A stretch of 64,000 nucleotides of DNA from Heracleum sosnowskyi (taxonomy: Eukaryota; Streptophyta; Magnoliopsida; Apiales; Apiaceae). The notes under the pieces are model-generated. The model searched no databases, was not told where the DNA came from, and saw nothing but the letters and a program-made list of their open reading frames with translations. The position numbers and the translations under genes were made by a program. The DNA lies in NCBI GenBank assembly GCA_030848705.1, contig CM061240.1, positions 19,611,001 to 19,675,000 of the forward strand. Direction: 5' to 3'. Shown here piece by piece: positions 12,290 to 24,500 of this stretch (positions are counted from its first letter, which is position 1; each line of letters starts with the position of its first letter).

Positions 12290-12566
12290 TTGCTCATTCA
12301 TAGTTTTTTTCGTGTCCTCTTTAAATCGTCCACAGTTGTTCCCGGACCATGTATGGTCACGACCAGTTACAGCACCACATAGCCAACTAATCAAGAAAAA
12401 ATATAGTCAAAGGAGATTATTGATAAAAAGAAAAGAAACAAATTATTGACAAGGCTACACCCACCATTCTCCGATACAGGTTTGTGACACTTAGGACAAG
12501 GCTTTGTATGAACTGTCAGCCAATTAACTATTTTCATACCCATCTCTGCATTTTTTGTTGTTGTGA
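12290..12566 (-). pseudogene. ARIADNE-type RBR E3 ubiquitin ligase fragment
   Basis: Remnant of the RING2 (Rcat) part of an ARIADNE-family RBR ligase, which takes ubiquitin from an E2 onto a RING2 cysteine and passes it to a substrate. From 12562 the minus strand reads TTKKCRDGYEN. After a one-base frame change it continues NWLTVHTKPCPKCHKPV and SENGGCSLV (12525-12449), which is the family's RING2 start including the GGC cysteine. The next part of RING2 is missing. After a GT...AG-like interval, 12385-12290 reads WLCGAVTGRDHTWSGNNCG and FKEDTKK, again typical of the family. No RING1 or IBR domain was found. The frameshift and the missing Cys pairs indicate a pseudogene. Confidence 0.75.
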
Positions 12567-14100
12567 CATTATCAGAGAAAATACTACTCTTGAAAAAAAA
12601 AATTAACTCGGACTGAAGTTTACATTGATCTTATTTATTATCAGAGAAAACATGAATTAGAATTTGTTGTTAATTGAAGAAAACAATTAAGAAGCTCATT
12701 TCAATAGCTAGGCATTGACCAGATGTTGCCTTCTCTATTAACAATTTGTAGCAGCCATGATTTAACATTTAACATAGTAGCCTACAAAATAATTAACATA
12801 TAAGAACACATACACATGCATAATTGAGTTGAATAGAACCAACAGAGAAAGGAAATTTATCCAAATGCCAAACCTTTTTCCGGACAACGACAAATATACA
12901 TAAGAACTATTTTAAACATGGGCCACAAATAGAACCAGATTATAGACTAATGTAGATGAATAAACAGAAAAAGGAAAAAGTCTCGTGATACCACAATATT
13001 CCACTAAATCAATAATGGAAGCATAAAGTTCTTTTCTAGAAACTAGAGGATACAAGAATCAAAAGATATAGCTCTTGGAATCAACAACTCTTACCTAAAC
13101 AATACCACATCAGAACTGAATCAACTATGCACAACAACAAAAAAAACTTATAAAAACTGACCTTACGTAATCCAGAATATTCTGAAATTTTTACCAGTAA
13201 ACGAGGACCCTTTGTACCAAGACATATCCAAAAATCAGCCATAAAAAGTTGTTTTGACCCTCAAAACAATCCTCCCAATTCACATGCTCTGTTCTGATTT
13301 TGCACTGTTTATCTATTTGCTGGAAGAGACTTTAATTAGATAAATCCTTCAAAAAGAACGAAAAAGGTAATTATAGCTAGCACAATGCTATATTTGTATG
13401 ATGTAGTTTGTGAAATGACTGAATGTGTCACAATTAGTATGAGAACTTTACAAACATAATACAAAATTAGCTTACATATTTGTATGAGAATTAACACGAA
13501 CTTAACAAAAAATTAATACAAAATTATCATTTCTGGGCAATTTACATCAGGTGAAGCTCATGCACAAAATTACTCTAAAATTAGCACAAAATTCTCATTA
13601 ATTAACACAAAACCCACTAATTACTAACACCAAATTAGCCATAATTTAGAACAAATTAATAATTAATAACACAAAAGAACAAGAAAATTACCTTAAACAA
13701 TCTGAAATATTCGAATACCAGCTTTAATCTGCACAAAATTAAGAGAAAACCATTAGGAGCACAAAATGTAATCGAACATGTAACTTGCGTATACATATAA
13801 TCAAAAATTTTATCATACATACATATATGCATATACCTATATAATCAGACATAATCGAAACAAGTTGGGTCATTTACCTTTAATTGAAGATTTATTTGAA
13901 TCTTTTTTTAATTATTTTTGGGGTTTTGAGGGATTTGACAGAGTTGTGAGAGGGATGAGCGAGAGAGATGAATTCATACAATAATCCAATAAAATATATT
14001 AAGAAAAGTTAAGTACTTTACCTCCAATCGAAATTTTGAATTGAGTCCAACTTTGCTCTAATTAGTTTGGGGGTTTTCACAACTTTGCTAAGCTAACGTA
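12567..14100 (-). other. possible decayed upstream exons of the ARIADNE-like locus
   Basis: AT-rich, with no long ORF. The minus strand shows short segments with good splice signals: a CT-rich, 5'UTR-like segment about 13985-13877 ending AAG/GTAAATG; 13732-13693 between TTTTGTGCAG and AAG/GTAATT; a short piece near 13165 ending AAG/GTCAGT; and a segment after TTTTGTAG near 12770. Together they suggest a multi-exon transcription unit that once led into the RBR fragment, or a non-coding transcript. None encodes a recognised domain. Confidence 0.3.
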
Positions 14101-15412
14101 TTATTCAACCGATGATTTCAATAACAAAATTTTAAAATTGAATTTATGGTTGATTTTAGTTGTAAATATAGCTGTAAATCATATATATTTTTTAAATATT
14201 TTTAAAAAAATTCGTATTTTAGAAAAAGTTTTTCCCTTATTTATTTCAAATTAAATAACTAAAAAATTATATAACTAGTTTAAATTAATACGAAAGTAGA
14301 AATCGGGTTTATTGGTTGACATTTGGATCAATTCGGGCAGTCAAACCCCACTTTTGACCATTTGTGATTTATTTTCGGGGTTTACTGACAGACTTATTTT
14401 ATTTTATTTTGATAGGTGGGTATGACTTACTCCTATGAGTTATGACCAGTAAACTGTATAATGCACATATTAAATTGTTTTTCTTTTTTATTGTTTATCA
14501 AAAAAGAGACGTTTCATTAATTAATAAATTGAAAATACATATCACAAGAGTAACGGATATTCAGGGTTTTTTTCATCCCCAAAATACGTTTCAACGTTTC
14601 TTTCTGATTCTACCGTGTTCTTCTTTTTTTGAAAAGATATAGTTTAAAAATTACTTTTGTAAGAACATCTTGAACGATAAGATAAAATAGTGATTGTCTA
14701 AAATTCTAAAATTTGATTAATTTGTAAGGTGGTCTACTCTAATGGAATTGGTTATAGTAATTGATTATATTTTAAAATAGTATGTTATTATTATTTCCGA
14801 TTGTTATAAATAGAATATATTACTTTTGATATGATAAAAGATGTCGTAGAAAATTGCTACACGTCTCTATAGTTTCAGACTTTTAGCAAATATAGCCTAA
14901 CAAAATCAGGAGAAAATTACCTTTTTTTTTATTTAAAAGATATAATTTATTGAAAATACTAGTTTGTAATCTGTATAGTGCATGTATGCCTAACAAAATA
15001 AGGAGAAATTTCAAGAGAAAAATAGGAAAGAAGCCACTAGACAAGTCGCATCTGTGGTATTGCTTCCTACAGACGGCCATTTGCATCAGCAAACTACAAT
15101 TCTGCCCAACAAGTCTAGAACCTGTCTATCAAGAAATTTAAGTACGGAAACATCCGAGAATTTGATATTATAGAAGTCTACGTGCATCATCGACGAACAC
15201 AAGTCCTTTTTCCATTATTCCTTACAATCTAGAAGAAATATAAATGGTCTTAAAGCTCGTGTCAAATTGTCAATGCTTTCATACATGGCTTTTATAACAT
15301 ATATTTATTGACCATAGAATGGAAGAACAGAACTTTCCAAAATCTTCCTTTTTCTTGACCCACAATCCATCTTAATGGTGTTATATATACCTGCAAAACC
15401 CTTCTTGTAACT
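14101..15412. other. AT-rich intergenic DNA upstream of LDH
   Basis: No gene, repeat pair or RNA gene recognised. The short open frames here are low in complexity or AT-rich and lack support. Confidence 0.5.
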
Positions 15413-15420
15413 TATATAAA
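15413..15420 (+). promoter_or_regulatory. TATA box of LDH
   Basis: TATATAAA lies 48 bp before the ATG at 15468, with a short A/C-rich leader between them. A second TATATA-like stretch lies about 20 bp upstream, and between the two is GCAAAACCC. Its complement resembles the GT motif of plant anaerobic promoters, but this is a weak match. Confidence 0.6.
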
Positions 15421-15467
15421 CACAGTCATAAATAAATACATTTCATATTTCAAGAAATTCCTACAAT

Positions 15468-16672
15468 ATGCATAAAATTCCATCATCATCAAGCTTAGGT
15501 CCAGGAGGCCTAGACTTAGCTCCTTCATTCTTTAAAGCCATACAAAACACATCTCCTCCATCACCTACCAAACGCCACACCAAAATCTCTGTCATTGGTG
15601 TAGGCAATGTTGGCATGGCCATTGCACAAACCATCCTCACTCAAGACCTAGTCGACGAGCTTGCTCTCGTCGATGCTAACTCTGATAAGCTCCAAGGTGA
15701 GATGCTGGACCTGCAACATGCGGCTGCTTTTCTTCCACGTACCAAGATTCAGGCCTCTCTGGACTACTCGGTTACTGCGGGGTCAGATTTATGTATTGTC
15801 ACAGCTGGAGCTAGACAGAATCCTGGAGAGTCTAGGTTGAACTTGTTACAGAGGAATGTTACGATGTTTAAGAGTATTATTCCACCGCTTGCTAAGTACT
15901 CACCCGAGGCAATATTGTTGATTGTTTCTAATCCGGTTGATGTGCTTAGTTATATTGCTTGGAAGCTTTCCGGATTTCCAGCTAACAGGATTATCGGGTC
16001 TGGCACGAACCTAGATTCGTCTAGATTCCGTTTCCTCATTGCTGATCACCTTGACGTTAGTGCTCAAGATGTGCAGGTGAACTTTTACTTCTCTATTATC
16101 AAACACCCCCTTAATTTTAAAATTAGCTAGTGCCAATTGTTGTATGATTTGACACGAATTTCGTCAGGTTCTAATCCTGAATTCGTAATGTTTTCGACTA
16201 ACCGATACTAATGTAATTGTTGTAACAGGCCTACATAGTTGGAGAACACGGTGACAGCTCAGTGGCACTATGGTCAAGCATTAGTGTCGGAGGCGTACCT
16301 ATTCTAAGCTTCTTGGAAAGGCAACAAATAGCCTATGAGAAAGAAACACTAGAGAAAATTCACAAAGAAGTTGTGGAAAGTGCATATGAAGTGATAAGCT
16401 TAAAAGGTTACACATCTTGGGCAATTGGCTATTCGGCGGCTAGCTTGGCTCGAACCATACTTAGGAACCAACGGAGGATCCATCCGGTCTCGGTGCTCGC
16501 TACCACCTTCTACGGAATCGATGAGGGTGAGGTTTTTCTAAGCTTGCCGGCACAGCTTGGCAGAAGTGGAGTATTGGGGGTGACCAATGTACATCTTAGT
16601 GATGAGGAAATTAAACAGCTGAGGGAGTCGGCTAAAACTATTATGGAGGTGCAGGACCAGTTGGGTATCTAA
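15468..16672 (+). CDS. LDH: L-lactate dehydrogenase (two exons)
   Basis: Cytosolic NAD-dependent enzyme that interconverts pyruvate and L-lactate, used by plants in fermentation under low oxygen. Exon 1 is 15468-16076 (203 codons). A 152-bp GT-AG intron is 16077-16228 and exon 2 is 16229-16672, giving 350 residues, the usual plant length. The NAD-binding GVGNVG is at residues 44-49 and the cofactor-contacting Asp is in LVDA near 69. ARQNPGESR (115-123) carries the Gln typical of lactate (not malate) specificity and the mobile-loop Arg 123. NLDSSRFR contains Asp 183 and Arg 186, and GEHGDSS has the catalytic His 210. The frame is uninterrupted. The start is the first in-frame ATG after the TATA box. 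This is the only clearly intact host gene in the window. Confidence 0.96.
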
Positions 16673-17189
16673 TTGGATTGGGCACGTCTAATATTATTCA
16701 ATAATTGATCCATGTATGACATGGTCGCATTTCATTTGTAGTTTAATTCATTGATACAGCTGCTGTATTTTTTAATATTTTGTTACCGTTGAATTTCATG
16801 TTAAAACCGCACCATAGTTATCCCTGTATTTAGATACTCAACTCGTATATAATACTGTACAATAAAAATCATACACATATACTAGTCGAAATGAACTGGG
16901 ATGAACAAAATTAAAGTTACGGAAAGGGAAAACACACTGCATTTGAGTAAGCCGAAACGGGAAACACACTGCAGACCGGAAACGGGAAACACGCTGCAGA
17001 TCTTAACATTAGTAATTTAGTATGAACGCAACTACGTGCATACCTACATACGATCTACTTTGTTTAATTATTAATTTATTTTAATTTTTAAGTGCCTGCA
17101 TATAGCACAGCAAGTACCGGCACTTACCTGCTGCAGGACTTCACACAAACAGGAGGTACCATATGACTTGATACACTTACAGGCTACGG
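16673..17189. other. LDH 3' flank up to Copia-A
   Basis: 3'UTR-like AT-rich DNA follows the LDH stop. The last 120 bp contain, on the minus strand, a short Cys-rich open stretch ending at a strong donor (CAG/GTAAGT near 17132). It may be half of a host exon cut by Copia-A, but I could not identify it. Confidence 0.4.
16921..17001 (+). repeat. three imperfect copies of a ~22-bp unit
   Basis: The unit is close to GAAACGGGAAACACACTGCA, starting near 16921, 16953 and 16977. It is a local direct repeat downstream of LDH with no ORF. Confidence 0.75.
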
Positions 17190-17511
17190 TGACAGACTTA
17201 TATGAAATGAAGCTTTGGAGAAGAAGTAAAGCAAGGAAGAAGAAGAAGTATGTATTCAGAAAGCTTAAGAAAGAAGTTACATCAGGTATGTTCCTTTTAT
17301 ACAATTCTATATCCTAACTGAATGTTCTAGAGAATGATACATACAGGTGAGTAAGTCTATGAACCCTAACAGAATCCAGCTCAGCACATAACAAACTTTC
17401 CCGCCACTTTTACATTTAAACTTGAGTGCACAGTAGATGTTTGTCATAATGTCTAGACTACTGTTTCTTTATTCTGTATCTTCATCTATATTGTCATCTA
17501 TATTTGTAACA
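17190..17511 (-). repeat. 3' LTR of Copia-A
   Basis: 322 bp, the same as the LTR at 59647-59956 except for about 11 substitutions and a 12-bp duplication near 17490. The polypurine tract TTGAGGGGGA (minus strand) directly adjoins it at 17512-17521. Confidence 0.93.
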
Positions 17512-17521
17512 TCCCCCTCAA

Positions 17522-17713
17522 GTTGGAGGGTTTGAAGAGGTTGCAAACACCCAACTTGGATAGTAGAGAGAGTAATTGAGTGGAGGAAAGAGCTTTAGTA
17601 TAAATGTCAGCAGGCTGTAAGGAACAGGGTATATGAGCGTAGTAATCATCCCAAGCTGAAGCTTTTCACGCACAATGTGACAATCATGCTCAATGTGTTT
17701 AGTGCGTTCATGA
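17522..17713 (-). pseudogene. RNase H C-terminal tail of Copia-A, separated by the CACTA
   Basis: The minus strand encodes the end of the copia RNase H (starting ERTKHIEHDCHIVREKL just inside 17713), which continues the frame broken off at 55257-55259. Together they show that the CACTA landed in the RNase H tail and duplicated TGA. A frame change occurs before the natural end near the polypurine tract. Confidence 0.85.
17711..17713. repeat. TGA target duplication of the CACTA (left)
   Basis: TGA here and again at 55257-55259. A 3-bp duplication is the rule for CACTA elements. Confidence 0.85.
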
Positions 17714-17741
17714 CACTACGCCATAGATGGCCTATCGCAAC
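17714..17741 (+). repeat. left terminal inverted repeat of the CACTA
   Basis: Starts CACTACGCC. It matches the complement of 55229-55256 at 27 of 28 positions. Confidence 0.93.
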
Positions 17742-18360
17742 AAATTAGGGGGGGTGTTACCATATTGAATGTTACTATAGCTATACAATTTTTGTGCTAT
17801 CGTAACGCAGTGATTTTGGGTGTTACCAAAATCATGAAACTATGTTACTATAGTTGTAAAAGGTGTTACACTCGGCAACACGGTAAGGTGTGTTACCTTA
17901 GAGTATAGTATTAATTAACAAATTAAATTTTATTTATAATTATTAGTTTGATTATTGTTTAAATTTAAAAGTAAATAATTATAATAAAATCATTAAAGTT
18001 ATCATTGGAAAAATTAATATTCCATCAAATTATTGAATTATTTATATTTCATAAAATTTAAAATATTTTTAATAAATTTAGAATTAAAATATTTTAAAAT
18101 AATATTCAAGAATTATTAAATTTTGAATAAAATCATTAACAATTTTATTATAGAACATAATAATTTGTAAAAACTGTGAATTGTTATAAAATAATAAAAA
18201 TAATGAATTTAATATAAATAAATTTGTAATTATTTTTTAAAAAAACTAAGAAAGGAAAAGTTGGTTCAGAAGGTGTAAATTAGTGAGATGGCCTGAGCGG
18301 CAACGAAAAACACAGAGCGGCAAATGAAAAATTAGAATTGGGGAAATTGAAATTGGGGCA

Positions 18361-18475
18361 AATACTCCCACTTCTCTCTCCTTCTCTGTATCTCTCCATA
18401 TCTCTCTCCCTCTCTATGTCTCTCTCTTTGTATCTCTCTCCCCTCTCTCCCTCTCTTATCTCTCACCACACATTC
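18361..18475 (+). repeat. CT-rich low-complexity stretch
   Basis: TCTCTC-rich tract inside the CACTA. Such tracts are common in plant 5'UTRs and core promoters. Confidence 0.7.
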
Positions 18476-21432
18476 ATCTTTGTCCACTAAATCATCTCTC
18501 ACGACTCACTCGTCTCTCAGGGCTTCACAAAAGTAATTAGGGCTTCACTCATCTCGCTAATCTGAGATTCGGGTTTTGGTTCAACATCTACGGCTCAATC
18601 TGCGCTTGGTTTCGATGGCTCAGATTCAGACTACAATTTGTGTATTCATGTTGATTTTTGTGTAAAACTGTTAACTTGGTTATTCGGGATTCAGAATGCA
18701 CACAAAATCTGTTGATTTTGGCTCAATCTGTTGAAGGATTGAGGATTGTTAATGGAAGCTTCTTCAGTACACGAGCTATGTAGATACGTGAGCGTAATCT
18801 TTCTTTCTACAGTTAGTATTCTTATTTTCTTTATTTTCGCAGTTAGTATTCTTTCTTTCTTTATTATTCAACACAAAATATAAGAAGATAACTACAATTA
18901 TTGCCTAAATATGTGGGTAGCGTTAACAATTGTGCCTAAAGGTGTAATATTTCCTTTATCAGGTAACTCAATTTTCCATCCTTATATTTTCTTATTTTCA
19001 ATTCGATTGTGCCTCTTTTGTTCAATTGCACTAGGGTTTCTATTTATTTTAAGAAACGTTGATTAAGCACACGAGTCTACTGAGAATGTACATGCTTCAG
19101 ATTTTTCTTGTAGCTATATTGTGTTTACAGGCTTCTTTCAAACTCCAACTTTGGTATCTTTACAATGTGTTCTTCATGTGGAAATGTGTTCTTCAGATTT
19201 TGTTCTTTTGTGCTAGGCATTGTGAGTCACAGATATAACAATTTGGAAGCACATTGTGAGTCTATTACTGACTAAGTTAGCTTTCAGATTATATATCGCC
19301 ATAATATACTTTTACTTGAGAATATTAAAACTTGCTGATTAGGATTTTGCAAATTCAAATGACATGCTTCTGAGAAGAAAACTTTTTCGTCTAAATGTGA
19401 ATTTTGCTACTTTCACATTATTGGCTTTTCACAATGCAATACTTATTTCAACTTCTTTGTAACTCAATGATAGTTTAACTCAATGATAGTTTAAACTGAA
19501 CTGGACTAATTAATCTGATTTTATATACTTCTGCGAGGGTGTTTCTTCACAAGTTCTGGAGGCTTGAGGAGTTTGTTTCGAGCACCCTTTGAATGAACTA
19601 AAGCCAGTGCCAAAAGTAGACAGGTCAGGCGATGTGTGTGGCACAACCTTTAATTATGAACGTTATTGGTTAAATGTTATTGAACTTCTCCATCTGTTAT
19701 CGGTGAGCAAATCTTAGACAGACCTTTGATATAGCCATGAATCAGCTGCTTACAGTTTTATTTAATTTGGTACATTTGAATTTCAGGATCTGTAAAATAA
19801 GAGTATTATCGAGAGATGCTTGTTTGATGCTACCATCTTTTGTTGTTTTAAAAAAATAGATAAATATTGTTTTTCGTGATCAATTTCTCTCTACACATAA
19901 ATGTGTTAGCAGGGAACCTACTAGTCAATGACATGAGCCGTGAAATTTCTTAATGTTCTTTGAAAGGAGAGATCGGCCCCTGTAATTATACGAATCAGAT
20001 GCGGAAAGAATCAAGGTCATATAGGAATCGTGTAAGTTTCTAAACTGAATTTTCGGGACTGAAATGGAGTAATACTTCTACTTTATTTTCTATAGACATC
20101 GTAATTCATAAATATTTTACTAGTTTTTAGTTTTTACAATGACAATTAAAGATGATGTTATCTCAATGCAATAATTTTTTCACCTTGTATATATTGATGC
20201 TGTTGGGACTTTATCGCAAAGCACTGAATGTTGGTCACATTCCGGTGAACTAATATTTTTATCGGTGTGGAGCAGCACCCTGATTTTCATATTTGTAAGC
20301 GCTTACTATTTTGATTCAATGGTTTAGTGGCCTATGTATTTTTGGAAACTAATCCAGCACTTTATATAATCAATGTAGGTCTTGTCAAACAGTAGGATTG
20401 GTGCAACAACCTTGAACACTGAAAGTTACTGCTCACATAGTGTGTTTGCTTATGTTGTTGACTGACGGTGCAAGGTTAGAAACTTAAATACTGTAAATGT
20501 AGAGTCTATTCATTACAAGCAGATTTGTTTCCGATGCTTTATTATGTAATCATGTACATATATGTATATATTCTATTAATTGTTCTATTTGTGTTAAAGT
20601 AGTGGACACCGTACTGTAAAATTACTAAATTCATTTTTGTTTTAATTTGTAGGGTATCGCAGGTGACTTGAGTTGTTTTAAGTCGAGAAAAATAAATCTT
20701 GTTGATCTGCCAATGATAAAAGCTAATAAAGGCAGCCAAAGATTGTCTGAAGGAAGCAGGGAATATTTATTGTTTACTTTCCCAGCTAGGGTATGGCTTT
20801 GCATTGTTTTACCATTATTTTACATTCCCAATACATTTTTACATTCATAGTCTTGCTATTGATCATCATTTGTGTGCGTGATGTGTGTGTTTACTGAACT
20901 TTAGTTCAAATTATTTTGAAAAGGAAACATGTTCAAATTCTCATGTGTTCAACCAAATAGTGACAATACCTGTATGATTATTTGTTTTAATATTCTTATC
21001 GTATAGTTTGCTGTCTATCAGTTTATGTTCTATGTGTGATATTTTTATGCATTATTGTTATGCAGGAATGCCAATGACAGAGGATACGTGCATACGAGTG
21101 TTAACAAAAAAGACAAGGATGCATCTTGTTGATGAAGTGGAAGGTCCAAGATAGAAGTGGATTGTCTTTAGTCGGTGTTAGTGGTTAATGTAGTTGGTTT
21201 ATTATATGTAGCTGGTGTTGATAGTTGATGTAGAATGAAAACATGAATTGATATAGTTTGGTTTTTACTGGAAAATGTAATATTTAGATAGTACATTTTT
21301 ATTTTGTTAAACTAAAGTTTGTACAAAATATGTTGCACATGGCTTTTATATGGTAACTCTTAGTTTGTTGTACTTGGTAATATAAGGTGTTACAATAGAC
21401 TGAGCAAGACTCACCTATGTGGGCTCTAATAT

Positions 21433-21457
21433 GGGCCCCACATGTGGGGCCCACGTG
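21433..21457. promoter_or_regulatory. 20-bp perfect palindrome with TCP-like and G-box sites
   Basis: GGGCCCCACATGTGGGGCCC (21433-21452) is a perfect palindrome. It overlaps a CACGTG G-box (21452-21457) and is followed by GTGGGTCCC. GGNCCCAC and GTGGNCCC are TCP transcription-factor consensus sites, so several overlap here, near the right end of the CACTA. Confidence 0.45.
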
Positions 21458-21578
21458 TGGGTCCCATTTTCTGGTTTCTGCAAAAATGTAATATCTTTGG
21501 TAACACAGAATGTATGTTGCTATAGAATGTTTAATGTGTTGCTGTAGATATGTATAGTAACATAGTTTGCTATGTTAC

Positions 21579-24500
21579 TGTGACGCCCTCCCGATCTGGG
21601 GTCATGATCGGGGAGTCACTACAAACTCTATACATAAATAAACCCATAAACAATAATATAAACATGCAGACTCGACCCCAACTCTACCCTGGATCTCAAC
21701 AGTTGATGGTGTGAAACAAGCATCCACTATCTAATTCATTAATACATAACATAAGTCTCAAAAGTTATTACATCCATGACTTAAAAGTTCTATGTTCTCT
21801 ATTACAAAACACCTTCTAGATATGGCCATCACCTACCTGAGCTGGCATCCCAAAAACAACCCTATAGGAAGACTTCCTAGCTGTCTGAAATGTACGTACC
21901 ATCTTCTCGTTTCACTGTGGGTTAGAATAGGGAAAAAGAATGAGCCAAATGCCCAGCAAGTAATAATATGACCAAACAGTTATCCACTGGGAAACAGTTC
22001 CAATATCAATATGTATGACATGGGTATAAAAAAATCCGTATCAATGGGATTATCAAAACAATGAATTGAATATATAGCTTCAAAACAGTTTCCGACATCA
22101 ATATATATAGCATGGTTTTAGCAGAATCCATATAAAGGAATTATCGGAACAATGGCATAAATGTGCAATTTCAAAGGGTAAACCAATTTCATTTTCAAGA
22201 TATCCGTTTCAAGAAAAGCATTAAGTAATTTTTTGGAGATTTTTCACAACGCACCGGACAATACGGGTGATCAGCCACGTAAAGTCCCCATACCGGACAC
22301 ACAGTCCCTCTGGTCCTTGTATTGGGTCCCATTAGGCACACATTGGCCTTTAGACTAGTCCATCCCTAGTCCATTTATTATAATTAAAAAGTGTTGGACC
22401 GGCGTTACTCGGCCTCTTACGCCTCCAATCTTAGGAATCCGTGGAAACCATAAATCAGAATTTAATTGAGTCTAAACTTTATTCCTTTTTTAAACATTTT
22501 CAGATATAAAGAAGTCCTTTGGAAATCAGATAAGTTCAATCAAAACAATCTGGGTTTCTATTAGTGGAATATCAGAAATATTTATCATCGGGTTTGTTAT
22601 GGAAATGTACTAGAATGAGAGTTAGGTATATTCACTTTCAGGTATAAAAAAAGTTTGAATAAGTATATGGTCAAACTCAGGTTATAGAATTATAGGTCAC
22701 CAGGTTTCAATTCATGTATATGATCAGGGTATAAAGGTTTAGGGATAAAGAACTAAACAAAGCATGGTATACATTTCAACATGGTATATATGAACAAAGA
22801 TAAGGGTTATCAATGAACGATAAGTGTTTTCAGGACTAAAGGTAAATCAAGGCAAGATAACAATTCATATGTGTCAAAATGAAACAATGGAATCGAAATA
22901 CGAAAGCAAGTTTGTATTACTTGCCTTAGGTAGCTAAAAAGGGTAATGAACAATCACTGATTCTCCACCTTAGTCTTTCCTTTGTCTCTAAGACCCACTT
23001 CCTTGAACTTTCTAAGTTCCACTTCCTTGGATTCTACAAAAGAATATATTCTATCTTAGAACGCCCTTTCTCAAATGCCAATCCTTTACTCTAAACTACC
23101 CAACGCATCCTAAGCGCGTAAACACATAATAGTTATACCATAATACAATTATAATCATGTAATAGGCAATCAACCATATAGTCTCACATTGTCATTTAAA
23201 TACACATAACATGCTCCTTATACATATATATATACAATAATATATCTTTCAAATCATTCCACACTTGGTATCCCTTAAATCAATTTGGTCATGCCAACCA
23301 TATCCTTAACACTTTTACAATCAATGTTTTCATCTCAAAAACTGAAAAATCTGCTGCGCATACTTTACTAAAACATTTTTCATAAATCCAAATATAATCC
23401 AACAATTACCAAATTTGACAGACTACCTCCTGATTACTAACTCAACTTAGCATAAAAGTTTCAACTTCAGAACACTTTATTTAGATTAAAAACGAACTGT
23501 ATAAAGTAGGTACTAAGGCACAGAAAATCCCTGCTGCGCAACTTTTAGTAAAATAATCATAACTTTTTATTCGTAAATCCTATCGATACAAGGTTAGCGC
23601 GTGCACAAACTAGATTCAATTTAGAACAGTTAATGCCTAGACTCTCTGTCTAAAACAGGCAGCAACATTTCACAATTAATCAAAACAGAACAGGCAGACA
23701 GTTTTTCTGGAATTTCAGCATGATGTATGTCTATACAAAACCATTCCACCATTATAATCTTTCCCATAAATAACCATCCAATATCAAAACTAGAACTCAT
23801 GTTCTCAAGAATTTACCCAAAACTTATACATGCATTTATCAAATACCCAAACTAACAAGTTAACAATTCAAATACTTGTAACTTCACTAAAATTCCCAAA
23901 TCAAAACCTTTAACCATCAAAAATTCGAACTTAACTAAACTTAACACAATTAATCAACATGCATTCACTATAAACCGAGATTAACAATTAAACATCAACA
24001 TAACAAATTTTCAAACCAATTTTATAAAAGGGGAAAAATCGAAATATGCACATGCAATTCGATTTCTCAACATGCAATTCATAACTTCACTAAATACTAG
24101 TTTTAATACAAAAATCGGACTCAAGAATATCATCATCGTCCCCGTCGGCTCGCCGGAGCTCATTGCCGACGGCGGCATGGTCGGAGGTGCCCGGAAAAAA
24201 AAAATCGGGTTTCCTTCACAACCTCACCAGTAATAATCTAAACAATCTCCTTGTCACAGAATCATCACAAAACAAAGGTTCGGGATTGAATCAAATCAAA
24301 ATCGCCAAAACCCCTTTTTGCATGCAACTGATACACACGCACACACACTGCCATACACATACACACACCCACGATTACACATATATGAGAGATTGAGTGA
24401 GAATGAGAGGGAGAGAGATTTTACAGAAGAAAATCGAGAGAGAGAGTTTTTGCCGAGAGAGAAAAATCGAGAGAGAAAGAGAGAAGAGAGAGTGATGAAC

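Larger units (their letters stand above)
17742..21578. other. internal region of the CACTA, no transposase
   Basis: 17750-17920 and 21480-21578 are subterminal repeat regions. 17920-18240 is very AT-rich. 18360-18480 is a CT-rich stretch like the 5'UTR of a plant gene, and 18480-21180 looks like a transcribed gene with short exon-like segments and T-rich acceptors but no ORF over about 60 residues. Near 21065 a TGCAG acceptor leads into a short open segment. It may be a captured gene fragment or a non-coding RNA carried by the transposon. Confidence 0.4.

Noticed and set aside
17900..18240. AT-rich stretch as an origin or matrix attachment region
   Set aside because: Only base composition supports it. 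It is better explained as part of the CACTA interior.
20668..20850. 60-codon ORF inside the CACTA as a transposase remnant
   Set aside because: It has no recognisable transposase motif, and its intron-like surroundings and short length make chance likely.
24163..24396. ORF of 77 codons repeated almost identically at 54132-54365
   Set aside because: Both lie at the same place in the two chromovirus LTRs, opposite to the element, over CA and GA repeats. The duplication is the LTR pair, not a gene family.
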